Below are positions 1 through 13,300 of a DNA stretch of 64,000 nucleotides, in pieces. Origin of the DNA: Drosophila pseudoobscura (taxonomy: Eukaryota > Arthropoda > Insecta > Diptera > Drosophilidae); NCBI RefSeq assembly GCF_009870125.1, contig NC_046681.1:9747001-9811000 (forward strand), written 5' to 3'. A program made the position numbers and the translations under genes. Position 1 is the first letter of the stretch. Each line of letters opens with the position of its first letter. The notes below the pieces were generated by a model. It did not search any database, was not told the origin of the DNA, and saw only the letters and a program-made list of their open reading frames with translations.

Positions 1-3000
1 TTTTGAGTGTTTGGCTCATTAGTGTGCGGCTTGGGATCTTAATTAACGTGGGTTCTTCTTCCCCCTTTTGGGGAGCAACAAATCCCCTCTCTGGCTTTGT
101 GGATTGCAAAAAAATCAATGTAAAAATATGCAAAATGGCAAAAGGTACACAAACTACCAAATGGCCGGCTGTCGCGGAAGCAACTTCTAAGGCGTTAAAG
201 CCGGCACATCATCATCATCATCATCATCACTGGCAGTGTGTGTAGTGTTTAGTATCGTTAGCCTGGTAATCAAATGTTTGCCTGGTGCCTACCACTAAGA
301 AGACAAAAGCAAATGGTACAAACGTGTTTCTCTACTGCTCCCTGATGTCTCTGTGTCGGTTCCCCGATTCCAATGAGAATTGCGAAAAATATCAACAACC
401 TGAAGTGGCCGCCTGCATGGTCTGCCTTGTCTGCCTTGCCAGCGTTGCACTGCGGTTCTAGAGCCAGCTGAAAGTGAAACTGAATACGAGGCAGCAGCAG
501 CAGTGGCAGCAGCAGGCAACAGCCTCTTGCCCAACCCCAAAGCACTACACACTCTACAGACTCGCACCTGCCTCCAAATAGGCTCCAATTTTGGTCACTT
601 TATGAGTGGAGTGGAACAAAATGACTGCCTGCAACGAATTTTGTATGCTCTTGCTGCTTGGGCGATCATTCAAAGACCATTTAACCTTGGAAGTTGATTA
701 ATAGTCATACAAATTTTATTTTAACAGCTTGGTCTAGCTAATATAAGGGTCGAATTTGAGCTGTACTTGACGCAGTTCTCTGGGAATCTTAAGAGCTTTC
801 AAAAGAGCTATTTTTGTAAGATTATAGCCATAAATTTAGCTAATCCACTGGGTAAGGATATCTCCTGAAACAAAGTGTAAAAGCAACCAAGAATATGGCA
901 AAAATCGATGATATATAGGAGCCATTAGGCAATGGATGAGGATCTTTTTTAGGCAATGGTTTCTTGGTTCTAATATATGATAATTAATGTTCCTTCTAGT
1001 CCCTATCCCCATCTCCGAATCCCCCGAGTATCTCTTGAATAGATAGACCCACCGTAATACCCTCTCCAAGAAGACAGAGTATCAAAAATCTCGAGTGAAT
1101 CTTGAGCAGGCCGAGTATTTGTTCGAGTGTGGCTCAAACGGCAAACAAAAAACTATAGGCACGAACTTGCCACAAAACATTGTAAGCGCCAGCCAGTGTG
1201 TGTGTGTGTTGCAACGTGCCGTGGCCGGCTTGCAGCCTGCCTGCCCACTCCCTGAGTATGAGTGACCTTCTTTGCCACAAACAGTTGCAATAGCCACAGC
1301 CAGTGAAAAAAAGTTGAAACAAAATATAATCATAAACCTGAAATTGAACCCCCAACAAAAACTATTGCCCGTTGCATCTCTCCCTCTCTCTCTCTCCCCA
1401 CACACTCGGCGGCACTCGTACACTTGAAACACTTTTAGCCAATTGGCCAATGATTTTGCACTTTAAGTTTTGTTTGGCTTACAGCCAGCACCGCTCTCCG
1501 TGGCTCTCCGTCGCTACACGGTTTGATTTATTGCAGGCGGGTGGTCTCTGTCATCGATTGCCGCCCCGCCGGCCTGTGCGGCCTTCGAATGGCAATTTTC
1601 ATTTACGCCTCTGTGCAAAAATTAGCGTCCCCATATCGATTTCTGACAGTGTATGGCCGTGCCTTACTTCTGAATAGACTTTTGAGCCAGAGCCAATCAA
1701 GTTCTATGCGATCTGAGCGAAGCAAGTGGCTTCCACTGCAATCTTTTGAGTGTTTCGAGTGCTTCGAGTGTTTCGAGTGGCAATTTGTCAGGCAAGCCAC
1801 AACGGATATGTGTTAAGGTGCCTGCCACCTGGATATGCAAACGGATACGTCGAGTGATTAGCTGGTGGCATGGCAAAAGTGCTTTCGGCATTAGCTTAAA
1901 GAACTGACAAGTCGTTGGCATCCATTTTTCATGGCATGGAATAGAATTTAAGCGCTCAAAGCCCCTTGAGTGATTAATGGCATAAAGAAACCGCCATTGA
2001 ATATGATACATATATAATTGAATTAATAGCTATAGAATATAATTGAATATATCAATCGGTCATAAAATTAAAGGCATGTGTTTTACAGATGACAAGTATT
2101 CCAGAGGGTTGAAGGTCGCGACACACGTGCCGGTATATTATTATACCCGGATATGCAGACTATTGAGGTTATTAAGAGAATGTATGTATAATGGTTTTCC
2201 ATTAGCATAATGGTTTTAGAAAGGGTCTTTCAGTGGATTAAAATGTATTTCTTCCAAGCATACTAGTATTATGTTTAGCTTTTCCTAGATCAAACGAGGT
2301 AAACCTTGAAAAAAAAACCAGGAAATCTTTGATATTCCAAGAAAGAATATAAATCCGTGCTAAACAACCTTCTGATGGTGTCCAATAATTGCCATTGCCA
2401 CTTGATAGATGCACTCATTGCATATCAACGACCCGATTTACAGGGTATATTTGCTTGTCTAAGTGTGTAACCTTGCTTGTGAGAAAAATAAAACCTGAAT
2501 ACTCGTAATAAACCACAATTAATGACCGACACTTTAGAAAACGTGGCATTGAATGGAATGTGACCAATCATTCAAGAATTACAAACAAGTGTCAGTGTTT
2601 ATAGTACTTTATAGTATTTAATTTTTTTTAATTCTTAGAAAATATTCCTACATAAAATGTGCAAAACAAAAGAACTTTTAGTTATTTTTTTTAGTGATTT
2701 TTAACGACCAAAATGTCAAACAAATTTTATTTATATTATTGCCCAATAAAATGGTTCTTTATAGACTCATTCCCACAGATTTTCTATGAATTTCCTCAGC
2801 TTTTCGGTAAAAATTATTACTCACATTTTTATAGCCATCTCAGACAGACTTTTTATTACTTTATAGATATTATGTAGTCTTTGACAAGGCACACCCGCCC
2901 CATAACCCATTTTTCAAAAAGCCAGACAGACAGCCACATGGCGCAGCCGTAACATGGCTGAAAGCACAAGGCCGCATGCGGGTTATGAACCTGCAACCGG

Positions 3001-5789
3001 CTGCGGCTTCGGCTTCGGCTTTGGAGCCAGCAAATGGTGTTAGCTTTTGGCTGGGAGGCTGTGGTATGTGTAAGACAACGCATCATCCCCGCCCCAACAA
3101 CAAACACTTTCAATTTCAATTGCGTTTGCACATCCATCCACACACACACACACAGAGGCAAATGAATGCCCGCGAAATCGCGGTGACTGCTGGCGCACAC
3201 AGTCACCGCCACAAGTATACGTGCGCCCGAGCACATGTGTCTGTGTGGGCTTGCGGCTAGCCCAAGCGGTGGCTAATAAAAACAGGCTCTCCAAGTGGCC
3301 CAAGTGGCTGACACCACAAAATGCCGGCAAAATGCAAAAGTTGAACTAGGTCAACAAGCCAAACGCAGTCGCAGTCGCAGTCGGCAGCATCAGCAGCAGA
3401 GGTACACGCCGCCTCGGTGGCAACAACAGCTGTCTGTGCCCCCTCCGACTTGGCTCATTACTCGCCCCAAAGTTATAATGCCACTCACTCTCTTCCCCCT
3501 TTCTGGCCAATCATTTTGTAGGTGGAACTTTCGGCACAAGTTTGTTGCCCAAGTCTTTTGTTCGAAAAGCAGAAAAAAATGCTAGAGAATGCAATGACAT
3601 AAATCCACCTAATAATACCCTATCGATACCTATACCATGCCCATGATAGCTCAACGATTGCTAGTTTGATCACAGCCATCCATGGGTAATTTGCAAATTT
3701 CCAGCCATCTATCAAGCCTCGCGGAATTGTCATTGTGTAAAGCCTCAATGAATTTGCAACGAGGCGGATTCGCTTTTGGATTATGGGGATGATATTTTTA
3801 GATACTGTGGAGATTTCCCTTAATCATATACCTAAAAGTAAAGATAGACTCTCCAAACTTATCAACTGTCATGCGGAAGCGCACCTGGGTTGGTAGGCGA
3901 ATTCATATTTCACTGAAATTTCACTGTTCCATAGAAATTCATTTTGGACTTATTTCGAGAGGTAATATTTATTCGATACGAAGGGATCTTAACAGATCAA
4001 GTGATAAATTTCGAATAGGAGCGTAAGAAAGCCTAAAAAGGTCAGGAATAGATCGAATTATCTGATGATATGGTATACCACTCCTTCTGAAAACTCCACG
4101 GTATTCCAAACGACAGCTCACTCAACCCTGTCAGATGCGAGAATCATTGTCGTGTAAAGCCCCTGTATGGTTTTACAAATCAAGTAAATTGAAATGCAAA
4201 TTTAGTTGGCTTTTAGAGACGCTCCTCAGCGCTGCTGCTCAGGTAATGAGCGTCGGGTTTTTGCATTTGGCATGCAAATGTCACTTGTTTCAGTAACCCC
4301 CAGACCACCCCCCGCGCCATTTGCTATGCAGTTCCATGCACAATGATCCAAACGATACGGTTAGAGATGGCTTGGGGGACTGGAACTACATTCGTGCCAC
4401 ACATTTCACGATCATATCTTTCTCTAGCTCAAAGCGACACACACAAAAGGTCTCTCGTTGGGTTTTCGGTTTGGTTTTTGCGGTAAAGTGAAAATATAAT
4501 TACCACAACACCCGGAGGAGTCTTATGCAACGAAATTGAAATTGTTTTTATTTTATTTTCGCTTTGTTTTGTTTTGTTTGGTTGTGCGTTTTATTTAAAA
4601 ACCACTTAGCGTGTCAGCTGCCAGACGCTTTTTTTTTGCCTATCTCTCAATTTTAGGTCTAAAATTTGAAAATTCCCTTTGGGATCCCCTCTTGAGGGTA
4701 GTTCAATCATTTGATGGCTGATTTGAACATTTTTTTTAGATATTTTGCCAACTCACTTGGCCGTTTTGAAGGCAATTAATTAAGTCATTGGCTGAGGCTT
4801 AGTCTATGACTAGACTAAAACTTATCTCGAGACAGGTTAAGTTGTTGTTGTTCACGCCGATGTTTGCATATTTTTTAGTTTGAATTTGATTAATGATTAA
4901 TTCCACACGCGATAGTTTATGATCAATTATTTATTACCTATAATTGCTGGCGATGCAAATTCATTGAATTTTTTGCCAATAATTTCTTTTCAGATTTCTA
5001 CAGAATTTTCCAATGTGGTCTAGAACTTGTGTTGTAATTTATGGGTTTTATATAATCTATTTTGAGGGATTTTTGTGGTTTTTTATACACCAGATTAAAT
5101 TATATTTATATGTAAAATGAGTTTCTCTTCAATCATATATCCTTTGTTTCCTTTAGAACCTCTTTTATATGTGGATTTATTACTGAAGAACAAAGCGTAA
5201 CTGACTCTTCTACCCAACGTTTTTTTTTTCTCTCACACAGAGTAGCTTAGCAGCAAAAAGGAGAGTTTAAATGTATTCAAAGAAAGGGCAGTACCTCTGA
5301 CATTCTATGGTTCTCTTCTTCGTTATTTTCCACTCGATCTCTTCAGCATAACTTTACTTTAGAATATCCTTGATTGCATAAACTTATAAAACAACTATAA
5401 AAAATACCCCTGTTCTGCATAGTCCCGAATTGTTTATGTATTCAAAGAAGTTCTTTACAAATAAACCTCAAAAATGCATAACTCAACTAAAATTAAGTTA
5501 TAAACCATAACTGCATCCCCCTTTCCATCTCAAAAACTGTAATTCATATCCTGTGTGCTCTTCTTTGATTATATTATCTCAAAATATGTATATTCGTGAA
5601 TCAAAATAAATTATCTCACTCAATAACTTCACATCGTTCGCGGTCTGGTTTTACATCATCTTGGGGCCGTCCCTCAACTGCCTTTTCCCTCCTCCCAGCG
5701 ACAGCCATCCCATCGCATCACAGACAGATACCATCTGAAAACTTGTCTCCGCCTGATCTTAATGCTTTAAATCTCTTTCATGGCCCCAA
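1..5789. other. Non-coding spacer or intron, no gene seen
   Basis: No open frame here shows coding character on either strand. It holds simple repeats: (CAT)7 at 207-230, a TG run near 1198-1210, a TC tract near 1376-1398, a GGCTTC run near 3001-3025, an AC run near 3140-3153 and a GCAGTC run near 3366-3385. Four copies of a decamer close to TTTCGAGTGY lie at 1744-1779. A perfect DREF-type octamer TATCGATA is at 3622-3629, with no recognisable start codon or exon nearby. Confidence 0.6.
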
Positions 5790-5975
5790 TTAAACGTCAC
5801 ACGTGCTGCCATCGGCATTGGCCATTACTTTTGCCCATTTATCACACAGGTTGCCTGAGAGGCATCCTTTTCGGCAGTTAATTAAATAACTTAAATGTTG
5901 TCGTTCATTATATTTGCACGCAATGCAAGGCTTGAGTTGGGGTTCTGTATATTTCTGACAGCATTGACACATTTT
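5790..5975 (-). CDS. Possible alternative cysteine-rich last exon of the upstream small membrane-protein gene
   Basis: After a fair acceptor (ttcaaccattcag) the minus strand stays open for 61 codons to TAA, with nine cysteines including CQCC, CIAC, NCRKGC and NLC. It is in phase 0, which fits the CAG/GTGGGT donor at 6586. Against it, third-position composition is not clearly coding and the intervening intron would be about 610 bp. Treat it as a candidate only. Confidence 0.2.
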   Translation of the reverse strand, partial: KMCQCCQKYTEPQLKPCIACKYNERQHLSYLINCRKGCLSGNLCDKWAKVMANADGSTCDV

Positions 5976-6450
5976 CTGAATGGTTGAAGGTAAATCACAC
6001 AATGTTGCTAATCAACCAAACCATTCAAAACACGAAGGTGAATTATTTAATTCCTTTAAGCGGTAGAAACAAATGGCATTTAAGTCTCTTAATACCTTTG
6101 CGGGGGGCATTATCATGTCTACTATGAATAACAGGTAGCACTATCAGCTCCATAGTTGTCTAGATCAGTTTTTTATTCGAGTAGCTGTAGATATGTTCTT
6201 ACTTAATCCAACTACTACTGGAAAATACTACATTGTTGCTCCAGAGTAGAATAAAGTATTTCTGTTTAATTCCAACAGGTTTTTAATAATATCTGAGTAG
6301 TTTTTTTTTATGAATCTGAGGCTGCCATAAAAAAAACAATCCAATCAAACAGAGATGAAAATCTAACATCTATTGACACATAATACTGCCTACCACAAAA
6401 ACGTCGGCTATCTGTTGCTTCAGTCTCTAAAATCTAACCTTCATTTGTTG

Positions 6451-6834
6451 TTAATTAATCAGTTGTAAACAAAAGCGTTCGAGATTCAGAAGGTTTTGCC
6501 CTCCGGCAATGTTATAGGCACACAAAAGTTGGTCTGTCTGGCATTGAGGGTTATGGATCTGAAGAAGATGGAAGATGAAACCCACCTGAAGAATGAATCC
6601 CACGCAGCAGATGATGAACCAGGCCACATCCGCAAAGGCATCCCAGCTATTCCATAGGGTCTGACGCCAGCCAGTGGCAGGAGGTGCTACTGATTCCTGG
6701 CCAGCATGGACCACACCATTGCCATTGGACAGGCCGTGTCCATTGGGGATACCATGTCCATTTGCATTTCCATTCGGCAGACCATTGCCATTGGGTAGAT
6801 CTTCAGCCATTAGATTGTTATTGTTCTTCACCAT
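6451..6834 (-). CDS. Small Asn/Gly-repeat single-pass membrane protein, unknown function
   Basis: I do not recognise this gene. The ATG at 6834 opens a 127-residue frame. Residues about 10-42 are a low-complexity stretch alternating Asn, Gly and His (NGNG, NGHG units). A Trp-rich segment (GWRQTLWNSWDAF) then leads into one hydrophobic segment of about 23 residues (VAWFIICCVGFILQ onward), followed by a short tail with three cysteines. Codon use up to the membrane segment favours G/C third positions, unlike the flanks. A possible splice donor (CAG before GTGGGT, exon end 6586) lies inside the hydrophobic stretch. In the alternative model exon 1 (6586-6834) joins in phase to an acceptor at 5975 and a cysteine-rich exon ending at TAA 5790-5792. 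That version shortens the membrane segment, so I prefer the unspliced frame. Confidence 0.45.
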   Translation of the reverse strand: MVKNNNNLMAEDLPNGNGLPNGNANGHGIPNGHGLSNGNGVVHAGQESVAPPATGWRQTLWNSWDAFADVAWFIICCVGFILQVGFIFHLLQIHNPQCQTDQLLCAYNIAGGQNLLNLERFCLQLIN

Positions 6835-7168
6835 TTTTCACAGATTTTTGCACTTTTATATTGGATTATTTTTGTTAGATTTAGTTCACTCTGAAACAAG
6901 ACACTATACGATTTTGAAATGGTTATAATTTTTAGGCTTTTTCGTAATTTTTTCCGTAATTTAAATGCAAACGAAACGCAACCGCAAAGACAGCTTTTGT
7001 GGTGTATTTCTTGTATATTTTTTTTGGAGCTCTGAGGTTTTTTGGATATTGTCCGCACGGCACGTCCGCTCTCGAGAGCGTAGCAAACGAATTTGAACGT
7101 TGTGGTGCTCGAAAGGAATGAATTTCGACTTCTTATTTTGGCGCGCTATTGGATATACGAGGTTGGCG

Positions 7169-7348
7169 TTGACGCTGACTTCGAAGCTGGAGCTGGGGAG
7201 CTGTGGAGCTGAAGCTGACGGCGCTGCTTACCGTTCGCTCACGCTCTGCCAGACGAACCGAACGCTGCTCAAGCTCAGCTTTCGTCTCGTCTCGCGTCTC
7301 TGACTGTGACGTCATTGAGCTTCAGCTGAAGCTTCGGCGTCAGCGTCA
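7169..7348. promoter_or_regulatory. GC-rich block with inverted repeat, CRE palindrome and 16-bp palindrome
   Basis: Arms at 7169-7186 (GACGCTGACTTCGAAGCT) and 7331-7348 pair as an inverted repeat at about 15 of 18 positions. Between them are a perfect CRE (TGACGTCA, 7307-7314) and, overlapping the right arm, a perfect 16-bp palindrome AGCTTCAGCTGAAGCT (7318-7333). The block is much richer in G/C than its flanks and lies upstream of the small minus-strand gene at 6.8 kb, so a promoter or enhancer role is likely but not shown. Confidence 0.35.
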
Positions 7349-10300
7349 GAGCTTCAATTTGAGCTGCTTGTTATACGCTAGCCAGGGGTATTTGAAATGA
7401 TGATCTTTGACAATAAAGATGGAAGAGCATTCATCCTTATACAGTATTTACATTAGAGGATCAAGTCTATATAGCCATTTCTATCCACATATCTGTTTCT
7501 ACACAAACTAGGCCTTTACTTTTCGAGCTTTAATTCTTTTAAATAAACACAATATATATTAAGCCCTATAATCAATACTCTATCAATAGTCCATAGGTAG
7601 TACTTTCTCGTATTTAAAATATTCAGTCTTTCAGGGTATCAAAAGCTTCGGCGCCCAAGCCTAATCTTCCTCTTGTTTTCTGTTTGTTGTTGTTTCTTTT
7701 CATTCTTATGTTGCTTTAAGCTGCGTTTCGCTTTTCGCTATTCATTTATTTCGCTTTGGTTTATGTGTAAATTACTGTTATTGTTGCTGGCTTTTGCTTT
7801 GGTTTGCAGTTTGCCTAATTGTTTCTCATTGGACATGAAAATTAATTGAGATTTATGCTGCTAAAGTGCAGTAGACCAGCGTTTATATATCTGCTGTCAA
7901 CAGTTGCATTAGAAGGACGGAACGGAGCCCCGGAGAATACTAATTAACTTTAAGATCCGTTTTTTAAGCATAAAAATGCAATTACTTGAGTGCATTCCCA
8001 TTAAAGAGAATTGAAATTTGACCCAGCCCTTTTATGAGACATTATACATGAATTATGGCAAGCTTCAAGTGATATTATAATTAGTCATTCACTAAAATTA
8101 CTTATGAGAAAGGTGTGGTAATATACACACATATGTATGTATATGTATATTTTAAAATACCTCAGAATCTAACAGGTGCGCTCTTGGGTATTTTTCTCAC
8201 GTATGTATATATTTAGAGTTGGATTTTTTGCCTCTTGTTTACTACATAAACTCTCAACGAGATCACTGTGATCTGATAAGAAAAATACTACACATGTAAA
8301 GATCATGCTAACATTATCTAAAGCCTGTAATGTAAATATGTAGGTGGCTGTTCTAGAGCTTCGACTTCCTCCTCAACTGCTTTCAAAGCTGACGAAAAAG
8401 AAAAGACGAAAATAATAATACTTATTCTTTGTCACTATTCTTTTAATTTATTGATTGATTGCATTGTCGAGCCCTGAATATAGTGAATCATAGCTTGATA
8501 GAACTACATACATTTGTATGTATAACAGAATGTAATGTAAACTGGAAGCATTACAGTGTCGTATTTAGTCTGTAAAATCTCTGTTGCACACCGACCACAC
8601 TGTTAAGTGATGGGGGAGGGGAGAAGGGTGAAATTGAAAGTGAAATGCCGGCATTAATCACATGGTCATTATAACAATCGTACTATGGGGCCTCAACTTC
8701 TTATACTCTTGCTCACTTTCCCCTCAAAATCTGCGTCTGCTGATGCTGACATATGCATGTATTTTATAAATCGCATTTGCCCGACACAAGAAGAAAGTCG
8801 GACAGCACATAAATTTGCTTAAATGTTAAATTTTTGGGTTTCGTGAAGGCATATTTTTACACCCTGGATCCAGTTATCCTCTCTCTGTCGCTCCTTGTTT
8901 TGCATGCCGCAGCATGGTTCTCTTTCGCCGCCGCTCTCTCAATGTACTTTGCTCTTTGGTTGTTGTTGTTTCTTTTTGCATAAAAACAGGTTATGTTAAT
9001 TGATTGAAATGATATTTGTTGGCCATTCTTAAAGATTTCGTCACATCTTCGGATTGCATAATAATAATACGCAAATTTGTGGTTGATTTTGATTCGATTT
9101 TGATATCGTTTGTTTCGTGTACGTGCGTTTTCTAGATTTTGATTTGCATTTTTAACAAGAAGATTGGCTGGCGCTGGCGCTCGCTATGGGTCAAAAAACC
9201 TATAAAAATGTTTAAGGCCAATTCCAAACTTTGCACAACACAAAAAAAAACACCACACATGGAATCAATTTCTTTCACTCTCGTTTTGGTCTTTTGGCAC
9301 ACAATATTCGTTGTTCAATTGATTTTATTCACATTTTATTTACACAAAAAAGTACTGCGTTTATGTATTGGTTGATCGTTAAAGTTACGGTTTAGCCGGC
9401 ATCGCTTAATCGATTGAATTAATTACCAAAATATGCTAATCGTTTTACGTATGACTTTCGGGCATTCTTTTTGTGTCTGTCTCGTTTTATTTTAGCTTTT
9501 CGCTTATTTATATTTTTCGACTGCTTTTTGCGTTGCCTTTGTGGCTTTTCTGACGTTTCGGTCGCCTGCGCAGTGGGAAGCTGGCAGAACAAGGAACACA
9601 AAAAGGCGGGAGAGAGAGAGAGTGCCAGTCAGCTGTTGCTTCGAATTTGCTTTGGTGGTTGCTTGGCAAAATTACAAGGAAAGAGAGAGAATTGGGAAAG
9701 AGAAAGAAGCGAACAGATGTTGAACAGAGTTATCGTCTGCTAGAAAACGTAATCACCGTAACGTAACGTAAGCACTAAATGTCGTTAGAAATCGAACAAA
9801 TAAAATAGATAAAAGTAAATCATTAAAATTCAGACATTCATTTTTCTTAACTTCTAAATTATAAGAGCATCACTTAAATGTTTTAAATTTCAGTTGCATT
9901 CATTTGTTTTGGAATTTTGCAACCCCCGTCTAGGAATTATTAAAAAATAGCACCTATGGGTAATTACTGTACACAAATTTGTAACCGCAGAGTTGGAAGA
10001 CTGTGACACTGAAAATAAACATAATAAAATAGTAATACAAATTTTCAAAAATGTACACTGAAAGATATCCTGGATTGGTAATGGAGATGTCCTTTGAAGA
10101 AATAAAGCTCCCAAGAAAAGATTCGCTGTCATGCGAGGAATACTTGCTACAGAACAAAGGCAAATCAAAACAAAAATGAGAAGCATTTTTAGTTATAAAA
10201 AAAAAACAACCAAACTCCAAATGACTGTTCAACAACAGAACCACAATTCATCGCTCGACAATTTCCGCAATAATTATGGCCAAGCAAAAAAATAACAATA

Positions 10301-13300
10301 TTCTACGAATGGTATTTGTTCTATGCTATAAAAATTGGGCAGGTGGCAGGTGGCGGTGGAGGCACATGTCCAAAGCTCAACAAAAATTGTTATTTCCTTT
10401 TTCGAAAATTTAACCTCGTGCCCTGTTGACCGAACGCCGAAAATATGCTGAACTCTGTCTAATCCATAAACACGGAGATTGGCCAAGACAATCGCAAATG
10501 AATCAACGGGTAGCCTTCGCTGAAAAACCCGTTAGAACCAGCAGGCCCCAGCATGAACGTAACTCAGTTGGAAGACGGCCAGGCCGCTAAGTCGCTAGGC
10601 GCCGCGGCGATACGAGCATTAACCTATTTTACTTCCTTACCTCTAAGATCTCTGAGAGCCCCCCATAGAATTCTCGTTTCGATCTACCGATCTACCAACT
10701 AACTTCCGGCCAGAGGTCCGAGAAACGAACGTGTTTTCAACGTGTTTTATTACTGTGGACTTGTGGACTTATGTATACATACATATATGTCTTTTGTGCA
10801 GATGTATATGTATCTATGTCTTTCATTTGGTTTCCTAAAGTTTAATTTTTGTGTTGATGACGATGGCCCATTTGATTAGAACTGCCTGGGCAACAACACA
10901 CGAGTTATTAATTATGATTTATTTGGACAATAATAAGGAGCACGATAATTATTGGCAAATCTCCTAGCACTTTCAAGGTCATCGCAGCTACCGTAAACAT
11001 TTGCCAGACACTCTTTAAAATCTCCATTTGCGACGTGCTAATTGGATCTTACTCGAATTGCGTTTTTCTACTTTGCGTTCTGTTTGAAGTTTCTTGGTTA
11101 TTTGAAGATTTGAAACGCTTGGGGCGATTCTCTTTGAGCAGAACATAATTTTGCGCAGGGTGGTATTGCGTTGTGGTTTGGAGTATAGTGCGGCTCCATT
11201 CTTTTGGGGTTCTTTTATCTGTGTGGACTGTAGTTAAGCCTTTTTTTGGTAGGAGGAAATAAAAATTAGTTTTAAACAGGCTTTGAAGAAATATAGTATT
11301 AGAAGGCTTAGAAGGGAGTCTGGTGTTGAAAAGTGAATATATGTATATTATTTTAATGGATTTAATACATTTAAGTATGGTATTTGATTATATTTGGTGG
11401 AGGAGAATAAAGTAAAATTCTGGTAAAGCAAAAAAAAATAAATCAAAAGTTGATGATACCAGTATTGAGTAGTCTGTATATAATTGTGTGTATATAATTA
11501 TATTCATATGATAAGCTTTTTAAACACATACTAAATTTGATCTCCCAAGAAACTTTAAGGAAGATTGCAAGACGATAGAATGCATAGACTATAATATGTA
11601 TGTGGTATGTATTTATACATTTGCATTGCTATTAATATTCTTTCCAGCTTTAATTTATGCAAATTCTAATCACCGTCTAGTCAACTTTTCAGACTGTCTA
11701 GTCATTATTAGAACCAAAAAAATGTTGAAGTAGAAAACTGGATTGAATAATTGTTATTCTACTTTGTATTTGAGAACTTTAAAACAGTCTGAAGATTCAA
11801 ATTATGTAAATTGAAAACACCCTAAAAACGATATTAATCCAATTTTGAGGAGTGGCTTGTCATATCTAGATCCAAAAATCCATACATCTTCATATTACAA
11901 CAATATCATAGCCCTCCCAGATCAAAAAAAAACCCAATCTTAGTGGTTCTTTTTCATAAAACGTCTGTGGAACCTGACCAACAACTTCCGATTTGATTGG
12001 GCCACATTCCCAAAGCCTCAAAACAAAACAAACAAAAAACACCTCTAATAATGAAGAAAATACATATGTGTGAGTCTGGCATGACATTGAATTTTGATTA
12101 TATTGTTTCTGCCTTTGATTTCAATTAACATAAGCGCTCTAAAGTCTTATGGGCAAACATTTGTCATACCCGCAGACAGTTGTAAAATGTTGTAGGGAAA
12201 CTCATATCTAGGGCTTGGACAGCAGATGTGTTGATTTCTTGGTTAAATAAATCACAGATAAATCTCTTGCTGGCTTAAAATATCCATGCATTTCCCCCAA
12301 AAAATATTATTTATAGACCCGACAAGTTAGCCTTTGTGAGACCCTCAAATGAGACCGGCAAATGTATTTTTAATTGAATTACTAAACAAATCATAAGTAA
12401 AAAGGCCAAACAACTGACAAATTTATCCCACACCAGACGGCTGAAAGAGTGCCGTCTAAAGTTGTGCGGAAGGTCGGACTTTTGGAGTCGTTGATTTGAT
12501 GAGTGCTGACGGCAGCCTCTAAAAACAGCAGCTACTCCAAATGATGCCCATTCAAATCCAAGTCCAGAGCTGGCAGAATGACACTCCACTGTAGTGGACA
12601 CGTTCAAGTTAAATGGTTTGTTATAAATTTCGATAGTGTTTTTGGCTTTTACGTGTCTGGCTATGGCCATTGTATTCCGTTTGATTGCCTCTGAAACTCG
12701 TTTCGTTCTAGATAAATGGAGACTGGTTTATCCTTTCACTGGCGCAGCTGTAGAATACTCTCGATTCTATTCGATTCGATTTCATTTGATTCTATGTTTT
12801 ATCTATATGTTTGCCCCCCTGATTACCACAAGGTTTCTGCCATATTTGTTTGTTTATTTCAAATTTTAGCACAACTTGCGGGTGTTATTTGCACAGAGCC
12901 TCGATAAGTCAAGGTCGATTTGCCAGACAAATGCCAGATTTAGCAGCTTTGGAGAAGATATTCTTTGGCTTTCATTGGGCAAAACAAACAGAATTCCAAT
13001 CATTCCCAAGAGAGTCTTTCAGAATTGGGCAATTGTATTGCAAATTGAGGGAAATAATACTAATAATATATGTGATAAGAATCAGTTTCGAAGCCCATCG
13101 AAGTTTAATACCTGCATTCAATTTTGTTTAATATCTATATACATATATATTTTTGTTTGTACACAAACAGCTTCAGAAACAAGGTTTTAAGTGGATACCA
13201 AACCAGATCTTCTCGTTTCTTAAAATAATCATTCTAACATAAGTAATTTCTCAATATAGAAACAATTAAATATTTATGAGATTTCTAAAAGGAATTTGAG

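Noticed and set aside
207-230. His-tag-like (CAT)n coding repeat
   Set aside because: It is a plain microsatellite; the surrounding frame has no coding features.
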